A stretch of DNA of 64,000 nt from the NCBI RefSeq assembly GCF_018491765.1, contig NZ_JABWCU010000010.1, forward strand, positions 1 through 64,000, given 5' to 3'. A model generated the notes under the pieces. It saw nothing but the letters and a program-made list of their open reading frames with translations, made no database searches and had not been told where the DNA came from. This stretch comes from Novosphingobium profundi (GTDB lineage Bacteria; Pseudomonadota; Alphaproteobacteria; Sphingomonadales; Sphingomonadaceae). The first letter of the stretch is position 1. Every line of letters starts with the position of its first letter. The translations under genes were made by a program, and so were the position numbers. Below, piece by piece: positions 1 to 8,016 of this stretch.

Positions 1-2
1 GG

Positions 3-158
3 GAATGCGCGCTCAAGCACCCCGAACAGGGCGCGGCGCAAGGGGCACCCTTCATCGCGAACCACATCATCCGCGTCACCGACAAGGCCTTCGACGACTT
101 TGCCGGGAGCGGCTCGGACCGCGCGCTGAACGCCCGCCTCATGGGGATCGGGGCATGA
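3..158 (+). CDS. 3' end of an unidentified gene, cut by the window edge
   Basis: Only the last 51 codons are visible, read in the frame that starts at base 3 and ending at TGA 156-158. The visible protein ends ...DKAFDDFAGSGSDRALNARLMGIGA. The stop overlaps the ATG of the next gene (ATGA, 155-158), so the two are almost certainly co-transcribed and translationally coupled. Genes next to such glycoside dehydrogenases are often sugar isomerase/epimerase-like TIM barrels, but nothing in this fragment proves that. I leave the function open. Confidence 0.6.
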   Translation, partial: ECALKHPEQGAAQGAPFIANHIIRVTDKAFDDFAGSGSDRALNARLMGIGA

Positions 159-781
159 GCGGCCCCGCACTGACCCGGCGCGATTTCGCCGGCGGCGCGG
201 CGCTGCTTGCGCTCGCGCTCGGCCTTCCGGCGGCGGGCGTCGCGCTCACCGACCTCGATGCCGCCGACCTTTCCGGCGAGCGCCAGCGTCGCCTGATGGA
301 CGTGGTGTGCGAGCGCGTCATTCCCAGGACCGATACGCCCGGCGGCGCAGCCACGCACACCGGCGACTTCGTGCTGCTGGCGTTGGCGCACGGGCTGGCC
401 GGTACGCGAACGCCGCTGGCGAGCGCCGCGGTTACGCCCGCGCTCGCGCCGCACCTTCGTGCCGACGGTTCGCTGCGCCACGCCGACTGGCTCGAACAGG
501 CGCTCGACCGCGCGGCAGGAGGCGATTTCCTGCGCCGCGCGGCCGACGAGCAGACGCGCATCCTCACCCGGATCGACGCCGCCGCTTTCGCCAAGGGCGC
601 GCCCTTCTCGCCCTGGACGGCGATCAAGGGGCTGATCCTCACCGGATACTACACCAGCGAGGCGGGCGGTTCGGTGGAGCTACGCTACGAACTCGATCCC
701 GGCCACTGGAACGGCAACGTGCCGATCGCGCCGGGCGATCGGGCCTTTTCCAGCGACTGGACCGCAGTGGACTTCGGATAA
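155..781 (+). CDS. Gluconate 2-dehydrogenase subunit 3-type small subunit (LacC-like), Tat signal
   Basis: A protein of 208 residues beginning MSGPALTRRDFAGG, a twin-arginine signal followed by a hydrophobic stretch, so it should be exported folded through Tat. The rest fits the gluconate 2-dehydrogenase subunit 3 family: small subunits that accompany FAD-dependent GMC sugar dehydrogenases and carry the signal-less catalytic subunit across the membrane. The stop TAA overlaps the ATG of the GMC gene by one base (779-783), as expected for a stoichiometric pair. In Caulobacter the comparable LacC and LacA proteins belong to a glycoside 3-dehydrogenase. That the same reaction occurs here is inference. 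The start at 155 overlaps the upstream stop and places the RR motif at residues 8-9. Confidence 0.85.
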   Translation: MSGPALTRRDFAGGAALLALALGLPAAGVALTDLDAADLSGERQRRLMDVVCERVIPRTDTPGGAATHTGDFVLLALAHGLAGTRTPLASAAVTPALAPHLRADGSLRHADWLEQALDRAAGGDFLRRAADEQTRILTRIDAAAFAKGAPFSPWTAIKGLILTGYYTSEAGGSVELRYELDPGHWNGNVPIAPGDRAFSSDWTAVDFG

Positions 782-2478
782 TGACAGATCAAAGCAACAT
801 GTTCGACGCGATCGTCGTGGGATCGGGCATCACCGGCGGCCTCGCCGCCAAGCAATTGACCGAGGCCGGTCTCACCGTGCTGATGATCGAGCGGGGCCGC
901 AAGATCGAGCACCAGGTCGATTACGAGACCGAGCTCAAGGCCCCCTGGGAAATGCCGTTCCGGGGGCAGGGCGATGCGGCCGAGTACCGGCGCGACTACC
1001 CGGTGCAGATGCTCAACCGGCATTTCAACGAGTTCACCCAGAACCATTTCGTCAACGATGCCGAGCAGCCCTACCAGAAGGCGCCGGGCAGCGAGTTCGA
1101 CTGGTTCCGCTCGTACCAGCTGGGCGGGCGATCGCTGACCTGGGGGCGCCAGTGCTACCGCTGGTCGGACTACGACTTCGGCGCGAACAAGCGCGACGGG
1201 TTCGGCACCGACTGGCCGATCCGCTACGCCGACCTTGCCCCGTGGTACGACCTGGCTGAGGAGATCGTCGGCGTTTCGGGAGCGAAGGAGGGGCTGCCCC
1301 AGCTTCCCGACGGGCGGTTCCTGCCGCCGATGGAACTCAACGCCGTCGAGCAGGCGATGCGCGAGCGCATCCTGGCGAGCTATCCCGGGCGCGTGGTCAC
1401 CATCGGGCGCACCGCGAACCTGACCGAGGCGCGCGACGAGCAGGGCCGCGCGCATTGCCAGTATCGCAACATCTGCGCGCGCGGCTGTTCGTACGGCGCC
1501 TATTTCTCGACCCAGTCGACCACCTTGCCCGCCGCGATGAAGACCGGGCGCCTCAAGGTCGTCACCGACGCGCAGGTCTCGCGGCTCGAATACGATCCGC
1601 AGAGCAAGCGCGTCACCGCGGTCCACTGGATCGACACCAGGACCGGCGAACATGCGCGGGCCGCCTCGCGCGTGGTCTTCCTCAACGCGGGCGCGTTCAA
1701 CTCGGTCCACGTGCTGCTCAATTCGGCGAGCGAGGCGATGCCGAACGGGCTCGCCAATTCGAGCGGCGTGCTCGGCACCCACATCATGGACCATGCCAAC
1801 ACCCTGGCGGGCCTCGCCGTGGTTCCCGGCTTCGAGGATCGCACCACCTCGGGCAACCGCCCGACCGGGATCGTCGTGCCGCGCTTCCGCAACCTCGACA
1901 CGCTCGACGGGGAGGGCTTCACGCGCGGCTATTCGTTCCAGGGCGGGGCCTTGCAGGGCACCTGGACGCGCGGCAAGCGCATGGCGGGCATCGGCGCGGC
2001 GTTCAAGGACGAGCTGCACCGGATCGGGCCCTGGACGATGGTGCTGACGGTCTTTGCCGACTGCATGCCGCGCGCCACCAACCGCCTGACCCTTTCGAAC
2101 CAGACCGATCCGCGCGGGGTTCGCCAGCTGGCCGTCGAATTCGCCTTCGGCAAGGAAGAGCACGCCGCGCTCGCCGATGCCAAACGCGAGGCGGCGGCGA
2201 TGCTCACCGCAGGTGGCGGGCACGTGGTCATGGGCTTCGACCAGCCCGGCCATGGCGGCACTTCGATCCACGAGATGGGCGGGGCGCGCATGGGCCACGA
2301 TCCGGCGACCTCGGTGCTCGACAAGTGGAGCCGCGCCCACGACGTGCCCAACCTCTTCGTCACCGATGGCGCGCAGATGAGTTCGTCGGCCTGCCAGAAC
2401 CCCTCGCTCACCTACATGGCCCTGACGGCGCGCGCCTGCGACCATGCCGTCTCGTTGCTCAAGGAGCACAAGCTCTGA
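781..2478 (+). CDS. GMC-family FAD sugar dehydrogenase, probable glycoside 3-dehydrogenase (LacA-like)
   Basis: A protein of 565 residues. The FAD-binding GxGxxG motif is GSGITGG at residues 14-20 and is followed by the ERG segment of GMC enzymes. The C-terminal domain has the expected catalytic pair, His497 (SIHEMGG) and Asn540 (CQNPS), spaced as in pyranose-oxidising members. A cysteine cluster (CQYRNICARGC) lies near residues 227-237 and may hold an iron-sulfur centre or a disulfide. There is no signal peptide, which fits export with the upstream Tat subunit. Family members oxidise glucosides, often at C3. The C-glycoside deglycosidase subunits at 4.0-5.4 kb make a 3-keto-glycoside product attractive. 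Gluconate or another sugar substrate is the main alternative. Confidence 0.82.
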   Translation: MTDQSNMFDAIVVGSGITGGLAAKQLTEAGLTVLMIERGRKIEHQVDYETELKAPWEMPFRGQGDAAEYRRDYPVQMLNRHFNEFTQNHFVNDAEQPYQKAPGSEFDWFRSYQLGGRSLTWGRQCYRWSDYDFGANKRDGFGTDWPIRYADLAPWYDLAEEIVGVSGAKEGLPQLPDGRFLPPMELNAVEQAMRERILASYPGRVVTIGRTANLTEARDEQGRAHCQYRNICARGCSYGAYFSTQSTTLPAAMKTGRLKVVTDAQVSRLEYDPQSKRVTAVHWIDTRTGEHARAASRVVFLNAGAFNSVHVLLNSASEAMPNGLANSSGVLGTHIMDHANTLAGLAVVPGFEDRTTSGNRPTGIVVPRFRNLDTLDGEGFTRGYSFQGGALQGTWTRGKRMAGIGAAFKDELHRIGPWTMVLTVFADCMPRATNRLTLSNQTDPRGVRQLAVEFAFGKEEHAALADAKREAAAMLTAGGGHVVMGFDQPGHGGTSIHEMGGARMGHDPATSVLDKWSRAHDVPNLFVTDGAQMSSSACQNPSLTYMALTARACDHAVSLLKEHKL

Positions 2479-3920
2479 CACAAGCTGCGTCCCCGGCGCT
2501 TCCGGGGGATTCCATCACACCGGCCCCGCTGACCGAGCGGGCCAAGCTGCTCGCCTACCTGACCCTGATCATCGCGCTCGTGCTCGAGATCGTCGACGTC
2601 ACCATCGTCAACACCGCGCTGCCGGTGATCCGGCGCGATTTCGGGGCGGCGGCGGTCCAGGCGCAGTGGGTGGCGGCGGGCTATTCGCTGGCCTTCGCGC
2701 TGTTCCTGATGCTGGGCGGACGGCTGGGCGACCGGTTCGGCTACAAGCGCCTGTTCCTTGGCGGCGTGGCGGGCTTCACGCTGGCTTCGCTCCTTTGCGG
2801 GCTATCCGGCACTCCCGCGCAGCTCATCGCCGCGCGCGTGGTGCAGGGCGCGACAGGCGCGATGATGGCGCCCCAGGTCATGGCGCTGGTGCAGGTCCTG
2901 TTCGCGCCGCTCGAGCGCGTGGCGAAACTGGCCTGGGTGGGCGTGATCGGCGGGCTCTCCGCAATCTGCGGCCCGATCCTGGGCGGCCTGCTGATCCACG
3001 CCGACGTGGCGGGGCTGGGCTGGCGCAGCGTGTTCCTGATCAACGCCCCGGTGGGTCTCTTCGCGATCGTGGTCGGCTGGCGACTGCTGCCCGACGCGCG
3101 CTCGCAGCACGTGCGCGGCCTCGACCTCGTGGCGACGGTGCTGTTCTCGGCGGCCGTCGCGGCCTTGCTGGTGCCGCTGGTGCGCGGTGCGGACCTGGGC
3201 TGGCAGGCCTGGCATTTCGCGCTGCTCGCGGCCTCGCCGCTGCTCTTCGTGGCGGTCTGGCGGCGCACCCGCGCGCGCGCCGCGGCGGGTGCGGCCACGC
3301 TGTTCGCACCCGAACTCTTCGCGCAAGGCCAGTTCACGCTGGGCCTTGCCATCGCGCTGCTGTTCGGGGCGGCGACCGGAGGTTTCCTTTTCGTCTTCGC
3401 CTTCGGCGCGCAGAGCCTGCTGGGCTATTCCGCGCTGGAGACGGGCCTGCTGCACATCCCCTTCAGCGCGGGCGTGATGCTGGGCATCGCGTTTCTCGGG
3501 CGCAAGCTGGTGGTCGCGCGCGGCAAGGGTGTGCTCGTGCTGGGCATCGCCGTCCTGGCGCTGTTCGCGGCGGGCACGCTGGGGTGGATCGCAAGCGGCA
3601 CGGGCTGGCTGCTGGCGCTGCCCGTGCTGGCCCTTGCCGGGACAGGGATGGGTACCACCAACGGTCCGCTCACTCCGATCATTCTCGCACGGGTGGACAC
3701 GGCCCATGCCGGCGCGGCCAGCGGGCTGGTCAAGACCGTGCAGGAACTGGGCATGGCGCTGGGTATCGCGCTGGTGGGCACGGCCTTCTTCGCCGGCGCG
3801 CCGCGTGGAGAGGTCGGCAATGTCTGGGCCGCGACCGGCGTGATCGAGGGCCTGCTCGCGCTCTGCCTGGTGTGCGCGGCGTGGATGCCGGCAAGCCTTT
3901 TTCCCGAACGGGCGGCCTAG
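2475..3920 (+). CDS. MFS transporter, DHA2 (14-TM, EmrB/QacA) family, CTG start
   Basis: A membrane protein of about 481 residues with repeated hydrophobic segments. It carries the DHA2 signature DVTIVNTALPVI in the first helix and GGRLGDRFGYKR (motif A) after helix 2. The frame has no ATG, GTG or TTG between the previous gene's end and the first helix. The only start with a good Shine-Dalgarno sequence is CTG at 2475, eight bases after AAGGAG (2461-2466) and overlapping the GMC stop (CTGA). I therefore assign a CTG start. Co-transcription with the dehydrogenase suggests transport of the glycoside, its keto product or the aglycone. DHA2 proteins are usually proton-driven exporters. Confidence 0.85.
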   Translation: MTQAASPALPGDSITPAPLTERAKLLAYLTLIIALVLEIVDVTIVNTALPVIRRDFGAAAVQAQWVAAGYSLAFALFLMLGGRLGDRFGYKRLFLGGVAGFTLASLLCGLSGTPAQLIAARVVQGATGAMMAPQVMALVQVLFAPLERVAKLAWVGVIGGLSAICGPILGGLLIHADVAGLGWRSVFLINAPVGLFAIVVGWRLLPDARSQHVRGLDLVATVLFSAAVAALLVPLVRGADLGWQAWHFALLAASPLLFVAVWRRTRARAAAGAATLFAPELFAQGQFTLGLAIALLFGAATGGFLFVFAFGAQSLLGYSALETGLLHIPFSAGVMLGIAFLGRKLVVARGKGVLVLGIAVLALFAAGTLGWIASGTGWLLALPVLALAGTGMGTTNGPLTPIILARVDTAHAGAASGLVKTVQELGMALGIALVGTAFFAGAPRGEVGNVWAATGVIEGLLALCLVCAAWMPASLFPERAA

Positions 3921-3981
3921 TCCGCCGCCGTTTCGCAGAGCCGGCGCGCGCAAATCCCGGCGGCGATCGAGCTTGCGGCAA

Positions 3982-4011
3982 ACCGGCGGAAGGCGCGAGC
4001 TTTCCGCCGGT
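3982..4011. terminator. Bidirectional terminator-like hairpin
   Basis: A perfect 10-bp inverted repeat (3982-3991 and 4002-4011) with a 10-base loop lies between the converging exporter and deglycosidase genes. There is no clear T-tract, so it may act as a shared weak terminator or an mRNA 3'-end stabiliser. Confidence 0.6.
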
Positions 4012-4020
4012 GGTTCCGTG

Positions 4021-4425
4021 TCAGTCGAGGCGCACCGTCTTCTCGTCGCTGTTGATCGAGGGGAAGGGCAGGTAGGAGACGCGAAGCTGCTCGCGCAGCG
4101 AGAGCGCGTGTTCGCCCTTGGGGAAGCCGCCCGGATAGTCGACGAGGATCGTCGCGGGCGCGCCGAAGGGCCAGCGCCGATCGTAGGCGGTCTCCATCTC
4201 GTCAAGCGTCAGGGGGGGCAGTTCCCCTGCGCCGCAGGTCTCGTCGAAGCGCACCGCCTCGCGCGCAAGGGCCTCGCCGTCGATGGCGATGTCGAGCTTT
4301 TCGATCATCGAGAGGCCGAGGCCGCGATAGTAGCCGAGCTTGGCCTCGAAGGCGAAGCCGGTGGGGGCGTCGGCCGGGCCGGTGTTGCGCAGCGAGGCGG
4401 CATCGATCAGGTACTTGTCGAACAT
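4021..4425 (-). CDS. C-glycoside deglycosidase beta subunit (DUF6379)
   Basis: A protein of 134 residues. It matches the small subunit of bacterial C-glycoside deglycosidases (DgpC/CarC/DfgB type, DUF6379) by its length and by family hallmarks: MFDKYLIDAASLRNTG at the N-terminus, KLGYYRGLGLSMIEKLD in the middle, and RVSYLPFPS near the end. In characterised systems this beta-sandwich subunit packs on the TIM-barrel alpha subunit, and together they cleave the C-C bond of a 3-keto-C-glycoside. Its start overlaps the stop of the alpha-subunit gene by one base (TGATG at 4423-4427), which indicates translational coupling. Substrate is not readable from sequence; C-glucosyl flavonoids or C-glucosyl aromatics are candidates. 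Confidence 0.85.
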   Translation of the reverse strand: MFDKYLIDAASLRNTGPADAPTGFAFEAKLGYYRGLGLSMIEKLDIAIDGEALAREAVRFDETCGAGELPPLTLDEMETAYDRRWPFGAPATILVDYPGGFPKGEHALSLREQLRVSYLPFPSINSDEKTVRLD

Positions 4426-5429
4426 CAAACGGTCTCCAGCCCGGCTTCGGCCTTGGCGATCAGGGTCTTGAACATCTCGTGCTGGCGGCGGACCTGCTCG
4501 CGGCTGTCGACCTCCATCACGTCCTGGATCCAGCGGTTGCCCTCGTATTCGCTCGAGAGCGTGCCTTCCCAGCCGCACTTGACGAGCTCGGGGATGACCT
4601 CGTCGTAGGCGATGGTGGGGTCCTCACAGTCCTGGGTCATGCCATAGAACTTGGCCTGGATGTGGCGGAAATAGGGCGCGAAGTCCTTGAGCCGCTTCGG
4701 ATTGGCGTAAGGCGCGTGGCGCAGTGTCTCGGCCATTGCGATCTCGGCCTTGTTGCCGCCCATCTTCACCGCGACTTCGTAGATCGTGTATTCGCACATG
4801 ATCTTCTGCTCGTGCTGGTCGACGATGAACTGCGCCACTTCAGGGCGCGCGCCCTGGCGTTCGAAGCGAGCGCGGAATTCGGGTGGGTAGTGCTTCATGA
4901 AGATGCCCATGTCGGGCAGCACGCCCAGGTGCCTGGTGCCCAGACGATCGGCCACCTCGATGGTGCGCAGGATCCAGGCGTGCTCGAGATGCCAGGGGGC
5001 GTGGACCTCGACGCCCATGTGGACGTCCATCTTCTCGGCGAAGGGCACGCATTTTTCGAGGATGTCGGGGCGCACGAAGATGAGCACGCGCATGTTTTGG
5101 ATGCCCAGCCGATTGCACAACGCGAGGTCGCGCTGGATGCTGGCGACCTGCTCCTCGTCGCTCATCAGCTCGCCCTTGCGCAGCTTGGTGTCGAGGAACA
5201 TGTCGTAGCAGGTGAAGTGCGCGCCGTGGCGGGCGAGCATGTCCTGCCATTCGCCCACTTGCGCATCGGTGATGTTGGGGAAGGTGGGCATGTTCTGCTC
5301 GGGCAGGATCTCCACGCCGGGGGCGCCGATCGAGGCGCCGAAGGCCACGCAATCCTCGACCGACATCTGGCCGAGGAACATTTCCTCCTGGAAACTGTAA
5401 AGGCTTACGCCGCGACGTATCTTGGACAT
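4425..5429 (-). CDS. C-glycoside deglycosidase alpha subunit (xylose isomerase-like TIM barrel)
   Basis: A protein of 334 residues in the sugar phosphate isomerase/epimerase superfamily. The likely divalent-metal ligands sit on successive barrel strands: Glu141 (GVEVHAPW), Asp173 (LPDMG), His256 (FRHIQAKFYG) and Glu294 (SSEYEG). Length, ligand order and the coupled DUF6379 gene match the alpha subunits DgpB, CarB and DfgA, which deprotonate the 3-keto-C-glycoside and release the aglycone plus an anhydro-keto sugar. The 3-keto substrate would be supplied by an FAD enzyme such as the GMC protein encoded at 781-2478. The ATG at 5429 is preceded by GGGAGA. Confidence 0.85.
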   Translation of the reverse strand: MSKIRRGVSLYSFQEEMFLGQMSVEDCVAFGASIGAPGVEILPEQNMPTFPNITDAQVGEWQDMLARHGAHFTCYDMFLDTKLRKGELMSDEEQVASIQRDLALCNRLGIQNMRVLIFVRPDILEKCVPFAEKMDVHMGVEVHAPWHLEHAWILRTIEVADRLGTRHLGVLPDMGIFMKHYPPEFRARFERQGARPEVAQFIVDQHEQKIMCEYTIYEVAVKMGGNKAEIAMAETLRHAPYANPKRLKDFAPYFRHIQAKFYGMTQDCEDPTIAYDEVIPELVKCGWEGTLSSEYEGNRWIQDVMEVDSREQVRRQHEMFKTLIAKAEAGLETV

Positions 5430-5496
5430 GTGATCTCCCTTGCGGACAGGCGTGCCAATTCGTGGGCCCGCCCGGATTGAAACGTGAAGTGCGAAA

Positions 5497-6843
5497 CTAG
5501 AGCGCGTTGCGCCGCGCGATCGCGCCCAGCACCCGCGCGCTGGGCTTGGGGGTGCGTTCGAAGGTGGTCCGGTCGAGCGAATGGAGGCCGAACTTGGGTC
5601 CGTAGCCGAAGACCCATTCGTAGTTGTCGATCAGCGACCAGTGGATGTAGCCGAGCACGGGCACGCCATCTTCCATCGCCAGCTTGAGGCCCGCGAGCGC
5701 GGCGGGGATCAACCTCGCGCGCTTGGTGTCGTCCGCGCTGTTGAGACCGTGCTCGGTCACCAGCACGGGCACGCCCGCGACGGCGTGGGCGTGGCGCACC
5801 GCGCCCGCCAGCGAGAGCGGATAGATTTCCGATCCGGCATCGTTGGTCTCGGCGCCCTGCGGGGCGGGCAGGCGGCCCTTGTCGGTCCACACCGCGCGCT
5901 CGTAGTTCTGCACGCCCACGAAGTCGTCCTCGCGCGCGGCTTCGAGCCAGGGGCGGTAGAGCTTGGCGCGCATGGCGTCGCGCAGGCTGCCGGACCCGGC
6001 GGCCTGGTCGTCGATCACGGCCAGCGTCGCGCCCACCGGCAAGTCGGCGCGCACGGCCTTGATCGCGGCCTTGCCCGCCTTGTGCCCGGCGATCAGATGG
6101 GCCTGCACCACCTCGGGATCGGCGACGTAGAGCGGATTGCCGGGCAGGAAGCGGGCGACGCCGTGTTCGCGCGCGGCGGCCTCCTGCATCGCCTTATCGG
6201 CGCCCAGCAGGCGCGGCCCGATGTCGCCGGGAAGCACGATGTCGAGACGGCCCGAGAGGTTCGCCTCGTTCAGCGTGGTCGCCCGGCCGATCGCCTCGGC
6301 GAGGTGGCGCGCGGCCTTGTCGCAATAGCGTGCGAAGAGCGCGGGCGCGTCGGGGTTGGACCAGCCGCCTTTCGCGGCGAACCAGGCGGGCGTGGCGAAG
6401 TGGTTGAACGAGACGATGGGCTCGAGCCCGCGCGCGCGGCAGCCCTCGATCATCGCCTTGTAATGGTCGAGCATGGCGGCCGAGAACAGCCCTTCGGCCG
6501 GCTCGATCCGGGCCCATTCAAGGCTGAAGCGATAGGCGTTGAGGCCCATGTCGCGCACCAGGTCGAGGTCGCGGGGCCAGAGCGCGAAGCTGTTGGCCGC
6601 ATCGCCCGAAGGCTCGGCATAGACGGTGGGGCTGGCGTGCTCCATTGCCCAGATATCGGCGTTGACGTTGTTGCCCTCGACCTGGTGGCCTGCGGTCGCC
6701 GCGCCCCAGACGAAGCCCTCGGGAAACGCCTTGGAGGCGGGCGCGTGGTTTGCCGCGAGCGCCTTGGCGCCGCCAGCCGAGGCCACCATCCCCGCCGCCG
6801 CTGCCTTCGTGGCGCCTGCCAGCAGGGTACGCCTGTCAACCAT
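5497..6843 (-). CDS. GH1 beta-glycosidase, Tat-exported, with altered catalytic-site motifs
   Basis: A protein of 448 residues. MVDRRTLLAG plus a short hydrophobic run is a Tat signal. The mature part is a GH1 barrel with FVWGAATAGHQVEG at about 44-57. The acid/base Glu193 lies in TLNEAN, where most GH1 enzymes have NEP, and the nucleophile Glu364 lies in VTEHG, usually TENG. Both glutamates are kept, so it should be an active retaining beta-glucosidase or relative. The gene is 68 bases downstream of the deglycosidase alpha-subunit start and on the same strand, so the three may form one operon. It is a paralogue of the GH1 at 47.3 kb, which has the same length and nucleophile position. Confidence 0.88.
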   Translation of the reverse strand: MVDRRTLLAGATKAAAAGMVASAGGAKALAANHAPASKAFPEGFVWGAATAGHQVEGNNVNADIWAMEHASPTVYAEPSGDAANSFALWPRDLDLVRDMGLNAYRFSLEWARIEPAEGLFSAAMLDHYKAMIEGCRARGLEPIVSFNHFATPAWFAAKGGWSNPDAPALFARYCDKAARHLAEAIGRATTLNEANLSGRLDIVLPGDIGPRLLGADKAMQEAAAREHGVARFLPGNPLYVADPEVVQAHLIAGHKAGKAAIKAVRADLPVGATLAVIDDQAAGSGSLRDAMRAKLYRPWLEAAREDDFVGVQNYERAVWTDKGRLPAPQGAETNDAGSEIYPLSLAGAVRHAHAVAGVPVLVTEHGLNSADDTKRARLIPAALAGLKLAMEDGVPVLGYIHWSLIDNYEWVFGYGPKFGLHSLDRTTFERTPKPSARVLGAIARRNAL

Positions 6844-6870
6844 CGTGCAATCTCCCGAACGTCTCTTTTA

Positions 6871-6886
6871 TAGAATTAGCATTCTA
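6871..6886. promoter_or_regulatory. Candidate operator for the GH1/deglycosidase operon
   Basis: The perfect inverted repeat TAGAAT-N4-ATTCTA sits in an unusually AT-rich patch 28 bases upstream of the GH1 ATG. On the minus strand the surrounding bases include a TATAAA-like -10 element, so a repressor bound here would cover the promoter. The regulator is unknown. Confidence 0.5.
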
Positions 6887-7050
6887 ATATTGGTTCGGGG
6901 GGATTGGCAAGCCTAAAGGTACCCGGTGCGACGCCGGGAGGCGACGGACCGGTCGCGCGCTTCGCGTTTTGCGTAAGATGGCGATGGGCGGGATCACCGG
7001 GCCGGGCGGCTGGAGAGCGTCCCCGGCCCATGCGTCCCGCCGCCTCGGGT

Positions 7051-7710
7051 TCAGCCTTGCGCCTTGCGACGGTGCCAGAACCACCAGGAATAGACCGCCG
7101 GTACCAGCGCGGCGAGCAGCGTGGCGGAGATGACCAGCCGCGCGTGGAGCGCGGCCGGGATCGGCAGGAGCGCGCCCGCGATCACGACGAGGCCGGCCAC
7201 GATGAAGGTGCGCGCGCCCAGCCGGTGGGTCGCGATCCAGTTCTCGCTGTCGGTCAGGGTCCAGGGGGTACGGATGCCGACGAAGAAGCCCGGGCGCGAC
7301 TTGGGCAGCACGTTGCCCAGCGCCACCAGCAGCGCGCCGACACCGACCGAAATCAGCGAGACGGGCAAGTCGATCCCGAAGACGGGACCGGCGACTTTGG
7401 CGAAGGTCAGTGCGAGCAACAGGAGCAGCGCAACCCAGGCCACCCGCAGCACCGGCGCGGACTGCGCCATGCGCTCCTGCAGCGGCTCGATCCGAGGCAG
7501 CGCCGCGAAGAGCGTGCCCAGCAGCGCCACCAGCGCGGGCGCGACGAAAAGCGCACGGTGCGCGGGCATGGTGCCGTTGGGGGTGCCATCGGCCGCCCAG
7601 TGGGTGACCAGCCGGGCGCCTTCGGGCAGGCGCGCGAGAGCCAGCGCACCGATGAGCGCCATGAGCGCGGCCAGCACGAGACTTGCGATCCACAGACCTT
7701 TCACTTTCAT
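7051..7710 (-). CDS. sdpI: SdpI-family membrane protein
   Basis: A protein of 219 residues with about six transmembrane helices. The N-terminal half is DUF1648-like (THWAADGTPNG). The C-terminal half carries the SdpI signature KSRPGFFVGIRTPWTL and SENWIATHRLGAR. In Bacillus, SdpI gives immunity to the SdpC toxin and sequesters the repressor SdpR at the membrane. Proteobacterial pairs are common, but their toxin partner is generally unknown and none is visible here. Its ATG overlaps the stop of the regulator gene (ATGA, 7707-7710). Confidence 0.88.
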   Translation of the reverse strand: MKVKGLWIASLVLAALMALIGALALARLPEGARLVTHWAADGTPNGTMPAHRALFVAPALVALLGTLFAALPRIEPLQERMAQSAPVLRVAWVALLLLLALTFAKVAGPVFGIDLPVSLISVGVGALLVALGNVLPKSRPGFFVGIRTPWTLTDSENWIATHRLGARTFIVAGLVVIAGALLPIPAALHARLVISATLLAALVPAVYSWWFWHRRKAQG

Positions 7711-8012
7711 CTGGCTTCTCCGCGATGGACGTTGCCCGGATCGGCGGCATCGCGTCCCACGCGCACCCGGTTCATGAACCCCATCACGGCTTCCTCGAGC
7801 ACGGAGAGGTTGAGCGTGTAGACGATCGTCCCGCCGCGATTCTCGCCCAGGATTAGGCCCGCCGCCTTCAACTTGGCGAAGTGGCCCGACATGGTCGGCT
7901 TGGAAACCGGAAAATGGTCGGCGAGCTCGCCCGCGGTCATGCCGCCGCGCTTGAGGTGTTCGAGCACCTCGCGGCGAATCGGGTGGGAAAGGGCGTCGAA
8001 GACCGTGTTCAT
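7707..8012 (-). CDS. sdpR: ArsR/SdpR-family autorepressor
   Basis: A winged-helix protein of 101 residues. DALSHPIRREVLEHLK and AGELADHFPVSKPTMSGHFAKLKAAGL make up the typical ArsR-type HTH. There is no cysteine pair for metal binding, in line with the SdpR rather than the metal-sensing branch. It is the first gene of a two-gene operon with sdpI. The inverted repeat at 8017-8043, directly upstream of its ATG, is the likely autoregulatory operator. Confidence 0.88.
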   Translation of the reverse strand: MNTVFDALSHPIRREVLEHLKRGGMTAGELADHFPVSKPTMSGHFAKLKAAGLILGENRGGTIVYTLNLSVLEEAVMGFMNRVRVGRDAADPGNVHRGEAR

Positions 8013-8016
8013 CGTT

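Noticed and set aside
685..2481. Very long antisense open frames (here 598 codons opposite the GMC gene, and similar ones opposite most genes)
   Set aside because: They mirror high-GC third-codon bias in the real genes, have no Shine-Dalgarno sequences, and show low-complexity Arg/Ala/Gly-rich translations without domains.
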